A stretch of 6,746 nt of DNA from Streptosporangiaceae bacterium (GCA_030040475.1 JASHTQ010000546.1:1-6746); one strand, 5' to 3'. Numbered from the stretch's first letter, positions 1 through 5,326 are shown. The notes: generated from the sequence alone by a model not told the origin. Made by a program: numbers and translations.

Positions 1-615
1 CCGCGCCGGGTCGCCCGCGACCGCCGCGTTGAGCCGGGTCGCCACGAACCCGGGGCACACCGAGTTGCAGCACACGCCGCGGCCCGCCCACGCCTCGGAC
101 TGGGACCGGGTCAGCGAGGCAAGCCCGCCCTTGGACGCCCCGTACCCCCCGCTGTTGCCGAACGCCCGCTGTGCCTGCTGCGAGGTCACGTTGATGATCC
201 GCCCCCAGCCCCGTTCGGCCATCACCGGCCCGAACCGCTGCCCGAGCAGGAACGGCGCGGTCAGGTTCACCGCCATCGTGACGTCCCAGTCGTCGGCCGA
301 CAAGTCGCCGAGCGGCGGCCGCAGGTTGATCCCCGCGCAGTTCACCAGGATGTCCGGCGCCCCGAACGCCTCCCCGGCCGCCGCCCCCGCCCGCGAGACC
401 TCGCCCCGGTCGCCGAGGTCCGCGCTCACCCACGCCACCTCGCCGCCGAAGGCGCGCATTCCCGACGCCGCCGCGGCGAGCCGGTCAGGGTCACGCGCGA
501 CGAGCACGACCCGCGCCCCGGCCCGGCTCAGCGCGGCCGCCATCCCCGCGCCGATGCCCGAGCTTCCGCCGGTGACCACGGCCACCAGGCCGCCCAGCGA
601 GAACAGCTCGCTCAG
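1..615 (-). CDS. Short-chain dehydrogenase/reductase (SDR), partial, C-terminus cut by window edge
   Basis: Classical SDR: a Rossmann-fold NAD(P)-dependent oxidoreductase, cytoplasmic, probably acting on a sugar, polyol or sugar acid. Counting from a CTG at 615-613, I see the dinucleotide-binding TGGSSGIG at residues 15-22, the NAG-type motif NCAG at 92-95, and a complete catalytic set: Ser145 (in NVTSQQ), Tyr158 and Lys162 (YGASK). PGFVATRL follows, then the window ends at codon 205; the family is usually about 250 residues, so some 45-50 are missing. The N-terminus LSELFSLGG resembles the MxxLFSLxGK start of gluconate 5-dehydrogenase-like SDRs, which is why I chose CTG. No ATG, GTG or TTG lies in frame between an upstream TAG (within the kinase gene) and a GTG only two codons before the beta-1 strand. 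The start is 4 bases after the kinase stop, implying a shared operon and coupled translation. No clear Shine-Dalgarno is visible. Family is certain; substrate is not. Confidence 0.88.
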   Translation of the reverse strand, partial: MSELFSLGGLVAVVTGGSSGIGAGMAAALSRAGARVVLVARDPDRLAAAASGMRAFGGEVAWVSADLGDRGEVSRAGAAAGEAFGAPDILVNCAGINLRPPLGDLSADDWDVTMAVNLTAPFLLGQRFGPVMAERGWGRIINVTSQQAQRAFGNSGGYGASKGGLASLTRSQSEAWAGRGVCCNSVCPGFVATRLNAAVAGDPAR

Positions 616-619
616 GTAC

Positions 620-1510
620 TCAGAGGACAGGGCGGGCGCCGATGAGGTTGAGGGCGTGCGCGGCGAGCCGGCAGCCGCTGGACAGCGCCTCGTGCGGCGG
701 CTTCTTGTCCAGCCAGGCGGGCAGGAAGCCGGCGATGAACGCGTCGCCGGCGCCGGTGCCGTCGACCACCCGGTCTACCGGCGGGGCCGGCACCCGGACC
801 GGCGGCCGCCCGTTGGCGTAGAACAGCGCGCCGTCGGCGCCGAGCTTGACCACGACCTGCGGGTACCAGGCGGTCAGCACCCGCGCCGCCGCCTCCGGGT
901 CGTCCCGCCCGGTGAGCACCTTGGCCTGCGCGGCGTTGACGAACAGCAGCACGGCCCCGGCCGACAGCTCGAGGAAGGGCTCGGCCCCCGCGCGTTCCAG
1001 CGGCGCCGAGGAGGCCGCGTCGACCGACGCGGACATGCCCGCCCGCCGCGAGTAATCGATCGCCGCCAGCCCCGCGGAACGAGCTCCCTCGGACAGCAGC
1101 GTGTACCCGGACACGTGCAGGTGGGCTCCTGGAATGAACAGGTCGTGCGGCAGGTCGTCGGGGGACAGCGCGGCGTTCGCGCCGGGGTCGGACAGCATCG
1201 TCCGCTCGCCCTTGTGCGTGACCATCACCACGCAGGTGCCCGTCGGCCGCTCCGGGTCCATCACCAGCCGGGCGTCGACGCCGTACCCCATCAGCTCCAT
1301 GTCGCGGTTGCGCCCCGCGATGTCCGCGCCCCGCCGCCCGACGAAGGCCACGTCCCCGCCGTCGGCCGCCATCCAGGCGGCTATGTTGGCACCGGAGCCG
1401 CCGCCGTGCATGGTCACGGCCGCGGGGGTGTCGCTGCCCCGGGCGAGCGCGAGCCTCGCGTGAGCGACCGCGTCCGTCATCAGGTCGCCTATGACCACCA
1501 CGCGCGCCAT
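620..1510 (-). CDS. PfkB-family (ribokinase-like) carbohydrate or nucleoside kinase
   Basis: A 296-residue, full-length cytoplasmic kinase of the ribokinase/PfkB family, transferring the ATP gamma-phosphate to a hydroxymethyl group of a sugar or nucleoside. Visible marks: beta-1 VVVIGDLMTDAV (4-15); the substrate-side glycine motif GGGSGANIA (36-44), PfkB signature 1; DPGANAALSPDDL (108-120); and signature 2, DGTGAGDAFIAGF (250-262), whose GAGD contains the anion hole and the catalytic base Asp256. The NxxE motif that helps position magnesium in ribokinase reads N192-A-A-Q195, so the acid is replaced by Gln. ATG at 1510 is the first possible start: in-frame TGA codons lie just upstream, and a GAGGTGA ribosome binding site ends 9 bases before it. 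It is followed 4 bases on by the SDR gene, so the pair may phosphorylate and oxidise the same class of substrate (inference). The specificity (ribose, fructose, pseudouridine or other) cannot be read from sequence alone. Confidence 0.93.
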   Translation of the reverse strand: MARVVVIGDLMTDAVAHARLALARGSDTPAAVTMHGGGSGANIAAWMAADGGDVAFVGRRGADIAGRNRDMELMGYGVDARLVMDPERPTGTCVVMVTHKGERTMLSDPGANAALSPDDLPHDLFIPGAHLHVSGYTLLSEGARSAGLAAIDYSRRAGMSASVDAASSAPLERAGAEPFLELSAGAVLLFVNAAQAKVLTGRDDPEAAARVLTAWYPQVVVKLGADGALFYANGRPPVRVPAPPVDRVVDGTGAGDAFIAGFLPAWLDKKPPHEALSSGCRLAAHALNLIGARPVL

Positions 1511-1519
1511 ACCTCGTCA

Positions 1520-1526
1520 TCACCTC
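1520..1526 (-). promoter_or_regulatory. Ribosome binding site of the PfkB kinase gene
   Basis: The minus strand reads GAGGTGA, ending 9 bases before the ATG at 1510. A second GAGGT directly abuts the ATG and is too close to serve. This site supports the chosen start. Confidence 0.6.
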
Positions 1527-1705
1527 ATCGCTGTGCCGGCCCCGGGGAGCGACCCCGGAACCCCCCGCGCCGGGCCGGGCCGATAAGGACCCGGGACCGC
1601 GAGGATCCGCTGCGGCGACCCGCGTCCGGGCGGCAGCCGCTGGTGAAGTTCGACGTCGGTGGCGAGCTACGAGGCGTGCCCGGCCGCGGGACTTCCTACG
1701 GTAGC

Positions 1706-1726
1706 GGCCAGCGGCCACCGCTGGCC
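1706..1726 (-). terminator. Perfect 9-bp inverted repeat, candidate terminator hairpin downstream of cobU
   Basis: GGCCAGCGG (1706-1714) and CCGCTGGCC (1718-1726) are perfect reverse complements around a 3-base loop, about 87 bases past the cobU stop. A GC-rich hairpin without a U-tract is common at actinobacterial gene ends, so termination is the simplest reading. It could instead be an operator, because on the minus strand CGCTGGCC also occurs twice as a direct repeat with a 17-base period, or a leader structure of the kinase mRNA. Confidence 0.35.
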
Positions 1727-1757
1727 AGCGCGCGGGGGCGACATAACGCCCTGGATA

Positions 1758-1771
1758 GGCACGGAAGTGCC
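1758..1771. repeat. Small inverted repeat, 5-bp stem
   Basis: GGCAC (1758-1762) and GTGCC (1767-1771) pair perfectly around the 4-base loop GGAA (a GNRA loop on the plus strand, UUCC on the minus). It lies between the two other hairpins past the end of cobU. Alone it is weak; it counts as part of the cluster. Confidence 0.35.
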
Positions 1772-1789
1772 AAGCCTTGCCGGATTGTC

Positions 1790-1807
1790 ACCGGACCGTT
1801 ATCCGGT
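1790..1807 (-). terminator. 6-bp inverted repeat 5 bases after the cobU stop, possible 3'-end hairpin
   Basis: ACCGGA (1790-1795) and TCCGGT (1802-1807) are perfect complements around a 6-base loop. The hairpin begins 5 bases past the cobU TGA, where a terminator or mRNA-stabilising stem would be expected. No U-tract follows. An antisense promoter-like pair on the plus strand overlaps the same bases. Confidence 0.28.
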
Positions 1808-1812
1808 AGCGT

Positions 1813-3036
1813 TCATCCCAAAGAGCCCAGCGCCAGCACTCGCCCCGCAACGACCATTTCGGCCTCTTCCGACTCGGCCGCGAGGGCCTGGTTCAGCCGT
1901 CCGAGCTCGTCCCTGAACCTCCGTCCCGCCGCCGTCCCCGGCACCACCCCCAGCCCCACCTCGTCGCTGACCGCCACCACGCGGGCCCGAGTCTGCCGCC
2001 AAGCCGCCACCACCCCCGAGATCCTCTCCGCAAGCCCTCCCGCCCCCGTGCCCGGTACCCCGCCCGTGCCCTGCGCGCTCCCCGCGCCGCCCGCTGCTCC
2101 CGCGCCGCCCGCTGCTCCCGCGCCGCCCGTCCCGTCCCACGCGCCGCACTCGTCCATCGCCGCGGCCAGCCAGGTGCCGATCCCGTCGATCAGCACCGCC
2201 CCGCGCGCCGAGCCGAGCACGGCGGCCAGGTCCGTGGTCTCGACCGTCCGCCACCACCCGGGCCGCCGCGCCCGGTGCGCCGCCACCCGCGCCGCCCATT
2301 CCGGGTCCCCGGCCCCGTCCGGCCCGGTCGCCACGTACGTAACATCCGGCTCGCCCGCCAGCCGCAGCTCCGCCTCCTCCGATTTGCCCGAACGCGCCCC
2401 GCCAAGCACAAGCACCCGCCACGGCACCGCCCGGGCAGCTCCCGCCAATTCTTTTTTATCCGAACGAGAGGTGGTGATCCGATCCCCGTCAGCCGGCCCG
2501 ACGGCGTGCCAGAACCCGCAGCGCCGCCGGAGTTCCGCTTCCCCGGGCACCCGGTGGTCCGCGAACGCCACCGCCACGATCGTGTCCGCGGTGATCAGCC
2601 CCTCCCTGCGCAGCCGCCCCAGCTGAGTCGGATCACCGAGCATGTCGAGAAACGCGACGTCATAGGCGCCCGCCCCGTCCGGCGGCACCGGCACCGCCCC
2701 CGGCCGCGCCGGGTACAGCACCCGCCCCCCGTCCGGCCCCGTCACCTCCCACCCGCCAGGCTCCCCGCCGCCCCCGGCATCCGCAAGCTCCCGCACCCGG
2801 AACCCCGCGGTCCCGGCCCGCGCCAGCTCCGCTACCCGGTACCCGGCCGCGGCCTGCCCGCCCCCGGCGCTCCCCTCGTCGTCCCCCTCGCCCCGGACCG
2901 CCAGCACCACCGTCCCGTCGATGACTATGGACGACCGTTTCCGTGCCTGCCCGGCGGCGCGCAGGCAGGAGGCGCACCGGCAGTCGGCCTCCGGCCAGCC
3001 CGCGGCCCCGCCCGTTCCCCTGACGAGGACCTCCAT
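1813..3036 (-). CDS. cobU: Bifunctional adenosylcobinamide kinase/adenosylcobinamide-phosphate guanylyltransferase with N-terminal MBL-like domain
   Basis: A 407-residue cytoplasmic CobU fusion. The C-terminal half (about 204-407) phosphorylates adenosylcobinamide and then forms adenosyl-GDP-cobinamide, late steps of cobalamin nucleotide-loop assembly and corrinoid salvage. Visible: P-loop GGARSGKS (212-219), YVATG (234-238), WAARVAAHRARRP (247-259) whose His254 lies in the stretch that carries the guanylylated His of Salmonella CobU, VLIDGIGTWLA (281-291), and the signature VSDEVGLGVVP (356-366) followed by RRFRDELGRLNQ (372-383). The N-terminal 190 residues resemble the metallo-beta-lactamase-like domain fused to CobU in other actinobacteria: GTGGAAGWPEADCRCASC (7-24), then VTGPDGGRVLYPA (98-110) and an Asp/His near 160-161, but no HxHxDH metal motif. 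A Gly/Ala loop (301-334) encoded partly by a tandem repeat interrupts the kinase domain. The ATG shares one base with the yjbQ stop and has no strong ribosome binding site, pointing to coupled translation. Confidence 0.93.
   Translation of the reverse strand: MEVLVRGTGGAAGWPEADCRCASCLRAAGQARKRSSIVIDGTVVLAVRGEGDDEGSAGGGQAAAGYRVAELARAGTAGFRVRELADAGGGGEPGGWEVTGPDGGRVLYPARPGAVPVPPDGAGAYDVAFLDMLGDPTQLGRLRREGLITADTIVAVAFADHRVPGEAELRRRCGFWHAVGPADGDRITTSRSDKKELAGAARAVPWRVLVLGGARSGKSEEAELRLAGEPDVTYVATGPDGAGDPEWAARVAAHRARRPGWWRTVETTDLAAVLGSARGAVLIDGIGTWLAAAMDECGAWDGTGGAGAAGGAGAAGGAGSAQGTGGVPGTGAGGLAERISGVVAAWRQTRARVVAVSDEVGLGVVPGTAAGRRFRDELGRLNQALAAESEEAEMVVAGRVLALGSLG
2081..2129. repeat. 18-bp tandem repeat, about 2.7 copies, inside cobU
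   Basis: The unit CCCGCGCCGCCCGCTGCT occurs at 2081-2098 and 2099-2116, with a third partial copy at 2117-2129. The length is a multiple of three, so cobU stays in frame, and it encodes GAGAAG-type hexapeptides within residues 301-334, between VLIDGIGTWLA and the VSDEVG signature. The segment is likely a flexible surface loop whose length can vary by repeat slippage. Confidence 0.8.
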
Positions 3037-3446
3037 CAGCCGAGGAACGAGAACCGGACGTGCCGGTCGGGGTTGTCCACGTTGAGGTCGACCAGGGCGA
3101 TGGACTGCCAGGTGCCAAGGGCCAGGCGCCCGCCGATGACAGGGACGGTGGCGTACGGCGGGACGAAGGCGGGCAGCACGTGCGACCGGCCGTGCCCGCG
3201 GGATCCGTGCGCGTGCCGCCAGCGGTCCTCGGCGGGGAGCAGGCTCGCCAGCACCGCCAGCAGGTCGTCGTCGCTGCGCGCGCCGAGTTCGATCAGTGCG
3301 ATCCCCGCCGTCGCGTGCGGCACGAACACATGCAGCAGCCCGTCCCCGCCGCCCGCCGCCGCGGCGGCGAACTCCGCGCATTCCCCCGTAATGTCCATGA
3401 TCGTCTCGCGCGTCCCCGTGCGGACGCTGATGATCTGCGTCTTCAT
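3036..3446 (-). CDS. yjbQ: YjbQ-family protein (UPF0047; secondary thiamine-phosphate synthase)
   Basis: A 136-residue single-domain protein of the YjbQ/UPF0047 family, the usual length. Members show weak thiamine-phosphate synthase activity, and the true physiological role is unsettled. Conserved features seen: N-terminal MKTQIISVRTGTRETIMDIT (1-20), HVFVPHATAGIALIE (39-53) with His44, the region HAHGSRGHGRSHV (78-90) with its clustered His residues, and GGRLALGTWQSIALVDLN (105-122) followed by the late Arg (RHVRFSF, 128-134). I chose ATG 3446 over the in-frame ATG at 3485. MKT matches the family start, the 13 extra residues would be unlike the family, and a TATGAT -10-like box ends exactly 6 bases before 3446, so the mRNA may be leaderless. 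The stop TGA overlaps the cobU ATG by one base, making a two-gene operon. The coupling suggests a shared cofactor-related role, but this is inference. Confidence 0.92.
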   Translation of the reverse strand: MKTQIISVRTGTRETIMDITGECAEFAAAAAGGGDGLLHVFVPHATAGIALIELGARSDDDLLAVLASLLPAEDRWRHAHGSRGHGRSHVLPAFVPPYATVPVIGGRLALGTWQSIALVDLNVDNPDRHVRFSFLG

Positions 3447-3452
3447 CCCCGG

Positions 3453-3458
3453 ATCATA
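3453..3458 (-). promoter_or_regulatory. -10-like box for a leaderless yjbQ-cobU transcript
   Basis: The minus strand carries TATGAT (5 of 6 to TATAAT), then 6 bases, then the ATG at 3446. This spacing puts the transcription start on or beside the start codon, as in leaderless actinobacterial genes. No convincing Shine-Dalgarno lies at the proper distance, which agrees. No good -35 box is seen at 17-18 bases, which keeps confidence moderate. The box would lie inside codons of the longer reading frame from 3485, which argues against that start. Confidence 0.5.
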
Positions 3459-3495
3459 GGACCACGCCGCGTTCCGGTCGGTCATGATCGTCGTC

Positions 3496-3501
3496 TAGCA
3501 T
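3496..3501 (+). promoter_or_regulatory. Weak -10-like box upstream of the XRE regulator
   Basis: TAGCAT fits the actinobacterial TAnnnT pattern and would give a leader of about 70 bases before the ATG at 3581. The -35 region (around TTCCGG) matches poorly. This is only a candidate. Confidence 0.22.
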
Positions 3502-3568
3502 CCGGGAACGGGGCCTGCGGAACGCCGGGCTGCCGGCGGGCGGGGACCGGGACCTGATGAGCGGCGGT

Positions 3569-3573
3569 GGAGG
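3569..3573 (+). promoter_or_regulatory. Ribosome binding site that fixes the start of the XRE regulator
   Basis: GGAGG is followed by 7 bases and then the ATG at 3581. The other in-frame ATG at 3557 has no such site and would place this GGAGG inside the coding region, so 3581 is preferred. Confidence 0.75.
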
Positions 3574-3580
3574 TCGGGAC

Positions 3581-4708
3581 ATGACGGAAGTCCCCTGGCC
3601 CGCGGGGACGCGGCTGCGGCTGGCCAGGCAGGCGCGCGGCCTGTCCCAGCAGCACCTTGCGGGCGTGGCCGGCGTGACCAGGCAGGCCGTGTCCGCGGTG
3701 GAGTCCGGTCATTCGGATCCCTCGCTGCGGGTCGCGTTGGCCTTGTCCGATGCGCTCGGCATGACGGTCGAGGAGCTGTTCGGCCCCGGCGATCCGGCCG
3801 ATCCGGTGCTGGCCCGGCCGGTGGCCCCGGCGGCGGTCGAGGGGTCACGGGTCGCGCTCGCCGCGGTCGGCGACGGGTTCGTCGCGCTCCCGCTGCACGC
3901 CGACACCGCGGCCAGGGCCGGCTTCGGCCCGGCAGGCGGTCTGGTAGTCGGCACGGCTCCCGGCGCGCCCGCGGCCGCCTCCGGCCCGATCACCGTGCGC
4001 CCCATCGGGCCGCCCAGGCCCACGCTGGTCGTGGCGGGCTGCGACCCGGCGCTGCCGCTCCTCGAGACGCCGCTCGCGCTGCTCGACCCGCCGGTGGCGT
4101 TCGCGTGGTGGCCGTGCGGCAGCGGCGAGGCGCTGCGCCTGGCCGCCGCCGGGATGGTGCACGCCGCGGGCGTCCACCAGCCGGGCCACGCCGGCGGCTA
4201 CGAACACTACGAGCAAGGTGCCCAGGTCGAGATCCCCGGCGGCGCCGAGACGGTCGGGTTCACCTGCTGGCGCGAGGGCCTGGTGGCCCGCGCCGCGACC
4301 GCGGTACGCGGGCTCGACGACGTGGCCTCCCGCGGGCTGCGGCTGGTGAACCGGGAGCCGGGCGCGCAGGCTCGCGCGCTGCTCGACCAGGAGCGCCTGC
4401 GGCTGGGCCTGGACCCGGCCGAACTCCCCGGCTACGACGGCCAGGCCGCCGGGCACCTGCAGGTGGCGTCCACGGTCGCGGGCGGCGTCGCGGACGTCGG
4501 CGTGTCCAGCGAGCCGGCCGCGCTCGCCTACGGGCTGAGCTTCATCCCGCTCGCCGAGGAGCGTTTCGACCTGGTCATACCCGCCAGGTACGCCGCGTCA
4601 CGCGAGGTCCAGGGCCTGCTCAAGGTGCTCGCGTCGCCGTGGCTGCTGGCCCAGCTGGCCAGCCTCCCCGGCTACGACCCCGCCCGCTGCGGCGAGCGCC
4701 TGTCCTGA
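3581..4708 (+). CDS. XRE-family one-component regulator with a molybdate-binding-like PBP domain
   Basis: A 375-residue cytoplasmic transcription factor. Residues 10-67 are a Cro/cI-type helix-turn-helix: LRLARQARGLSQQHLAGVAGV, then TRQAVSAVESG (33-43) as the recognition helix, and SLRVALALSDALGMTVEELF closing the fold. A linker domain (about 85-145) with VALAAVGDGFVALPL follows. From about 148 a periplasmic-binding-protein-like domain begins with LVVAGCDPALPLLE, then GSGEALRLAAAGMVHAAGVH (180-199), GGYEHYEQG and GFTCWREGLV, closing with VADVGVSSEPAALAYGLSFIPL and a C-terminal LLKVLASPW. This architecture matches the HTH plus PBP-like (PF12727/COG1910) regulators, whose ligand domain is related to molybdate-binding proteins; the ligand here is unproven. 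There is no signal peptide, as expected for an intracellular sensor. It is divergent from yjbQ-cobU and could control that operon or itself. Its stop lies 10 bases from the end of the convergent PEBP gene. Confidence 0.9.
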   Translation: MTEVPWPAGTRLRLARQARGLSQQHLAGVAGVTRQAVSAVESGHSDPSLRVALALSDALGMTVEELFGPGDPADPVLARPVAPAAVEGSRVALAAVGDGFVALPLHADTAARAGFGPAGGLVVGTAPGAPAAASGPITVRPIGPPRPTLVVAGCDPALPLLETPLALLDPPVAFAWWPCGSGEALRLAAAGMVHAAGVHQPGHAGGYEHYEQGAQVEIPGGAETVGFTCWREGLVARAATAVRGLDDVASRGLRLVNREPGAQARALLDQERLRLGLDPAELPGYDGQAAGHLQVASTVAGGVADVGVSSEPAALAYGLSFIPLAEERFDLVIPARYAASREVQGLLKVLASPWLLAQLASLPGYDPARCGERLS

Positions 4709-4718
4709 CCGCCGAGGC

Positions 4719-5255
4719 CTAGTGCCCGTAGACCGGGATGAGCAGGGCCCGGGCGATGGTGTGGAAGCGCAGGTTGAAGCCGGCCACCGCGGGCGTGATC
4801 TCGTCGTTGACGCCGAGATCTTCCACGTCGAGCGCGTGCACCGCGAACACGTAGCGGTGCGGCGGGTCACCGGCAGGCGGGGCCGCGCCGCCGAAGTCCT
4901 TGACACCGTAGTCGTTGCGGACGTGGAAGGCCCCCGCGGGCAGGCCGGAGCCGTCGGTGCCCGCCGCGCCGGTCTCGAGCTCGGTCACCGAAGCGGGGAT
5001 GCCGAGCACGATCCAGTGCCAGAAGCCCGACCCGGTCGGCGCGTCGGGGTCGTAGCAGGTGACCGCGAAGCTCTTGGTCTCGGCGGGGAAACCGGACCAC
5101 CGCAGTGACGGCGAGATGTTCCCGCCGGTCATGCCGAACCCGTCGAAGACCTGGTTCTCCGACATCTTCTGGTCCTGGCTGACGTCGTCGCTGCTCAGCT
5201 CGAATGACGGGATGGGCGGCAGGAAGTCGTAGGGCAGCGGCGCTCGGTCGGTCAT
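4719..5255 (-). CDS. YbhB/YbcL-family phosphatidylethanolamine-binding protein (Raf kinase inhibitor-like)
   Basis: A 178-residue PEBP-fold protein, a typical bacterial length, with no signal peptide or membrane segment, so cytoplasmic. The anion-binding pocket is intact: [14 protein letters not shown] (44-57), [21 protein letters not shown] (67-87) holding the DPDAP motif and His80, [31 protein letters not shown] (114-144) with the late PPHRY stretch, and a C-terminal LIPVYGH. The biochemical role of bacterial members is unknown; roles in small-molecule binding or kinase-like regulation are only proposed. The start at 5255 is fixed by a near-perfect AGGAGGAGGT 5 bases upstream, suggesting high expression. 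It is monocistronic here: divergent from the propeller gene and convergent with the XRE regulator. Confidence 0.95.
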   Translation of the reverse strand: MTDRAPLPYDFLPPIPSFELSSDDVSQDQKMSENQVFDGFGMTGGNISPSLRWSGFPAETKSFAVTCYDPDAPTGSGFWHWIVLGIPASVTELETGAAGTDGSGLPAGAFHVRNDYGVKDFGGAAPPAGDPPHRYVFAVHALDVEDLGVNDEITPAVAGFNLRFHTIARALLIPVYGH

Positions 5256-5260
5256 GGGTT

Positions 5261-5270
5261 ACCTCCTCCT
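5261..5270 (-). promoter_or_regulatory. Strong ribosome binding site of the PEBP gene
   Basis: The minus strand reads AGGAGGAGGT, ending 5 bases before the ATG at 5255. It is the strongest Shine-Dalgarno in the window and fixes the start. Confidence 0.85.
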
Positions 5271-5309
5271 AGAGGTCGGCTGGCTTGCGTTAGCGAAGAT
5301 TGGTCCAAC

Positions 5310-5321
5310 GTTATCGGTAAC
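5310..5321. promoter_or_regulatory. Palindromic operator-like site between the PEBP and propeller genes
   Basis: GTTATCGGTAAC has perfect GTTA/TAAC arms around TCGG and is relatively AT-rich for this genome. It overlaps a minus-strand TAACGT (5313-5308), a possible -10 for the PEBP gene, and lies in the -35 to -10 spacer region expected for the propeller gene. A repressor bound here could affect both. No protein family was recognised for it. Confidence 0.3.
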
Positions 5322-5326
5322 CCGCC

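Larger units (their letters stand above)
1511..1812. other. 302-base intergenic region between cobU and the kinase gene, with three inverted repeats
   Basis: No credible gene is present here; open frames crossing it are antisense or shadow frames. It should hold the end of the yjbQ-cobU transcript and the promoter and leader of the kinase-SDR unit. I see three inverted repeats close to the cobU end (1790-1807, 1758-1771, 1706-1726) and then about 180 GC-rich bases leading to the kinase ribosome binding site. No run of T follows any hairpin. No match to a cobalamin riboswitch B12 box or a TPP riboswitch core was recognised. On the minus strand a TTGGCA (1778-1773) resembles a -35 box, but no -10 box sits at 16-18 bases from it, so I do not call a kinase promoter. 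Confidence 0.6.

Noticed and set aside
612..1718. 368-codon minus-strand frame over the kinase gene
   Set aside because: It is another frame of the kinase gene, Arg/Gly-rich, with no family motif; the 620-1510 frame carries both PfkB signatures.
1511..1812. Cobalamin or TPP riboswitch in the gap after cobU
   Set aside because: No B12-box or TPP core sequence was recognised, and the gap lies downstream, not upstream, of cobU and yjbQ.
2444..2462. Programmed ribosomal frameshift at the A-run in cobU
   Set aside because: The frame reads GAT AAA AAA GAA, so a -1 slip would put the P-site on TAA pairing; six A are also short for transcriptional slippage. The full frame already encodes a sensible fusion.
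29..2626. 865-codon plus-strand open frame
   Set aside because: It runs antisense through the SDR, kinase, a non-coding gap and cobU, all with clear family motifs on the minus strand. Its product is low-complexity Pro/Arg/Ala/Ser with no domain. Long mirror frames are common at this GC content.
2275..3459. 394-codon plus-strand frame antisense to cobU and yjbQ
   Set aside because: The product is Pro/Arg-rich without domains, and the minus strand encodes recognised proteins.
3557..3580. Longer start for the XRE regulator at 3557
   Set aside because: It adds only MSGGGGRD, lacks a ribosome binding site, and would bury the ideal GGAGG at 3569-3573 inside the gene.
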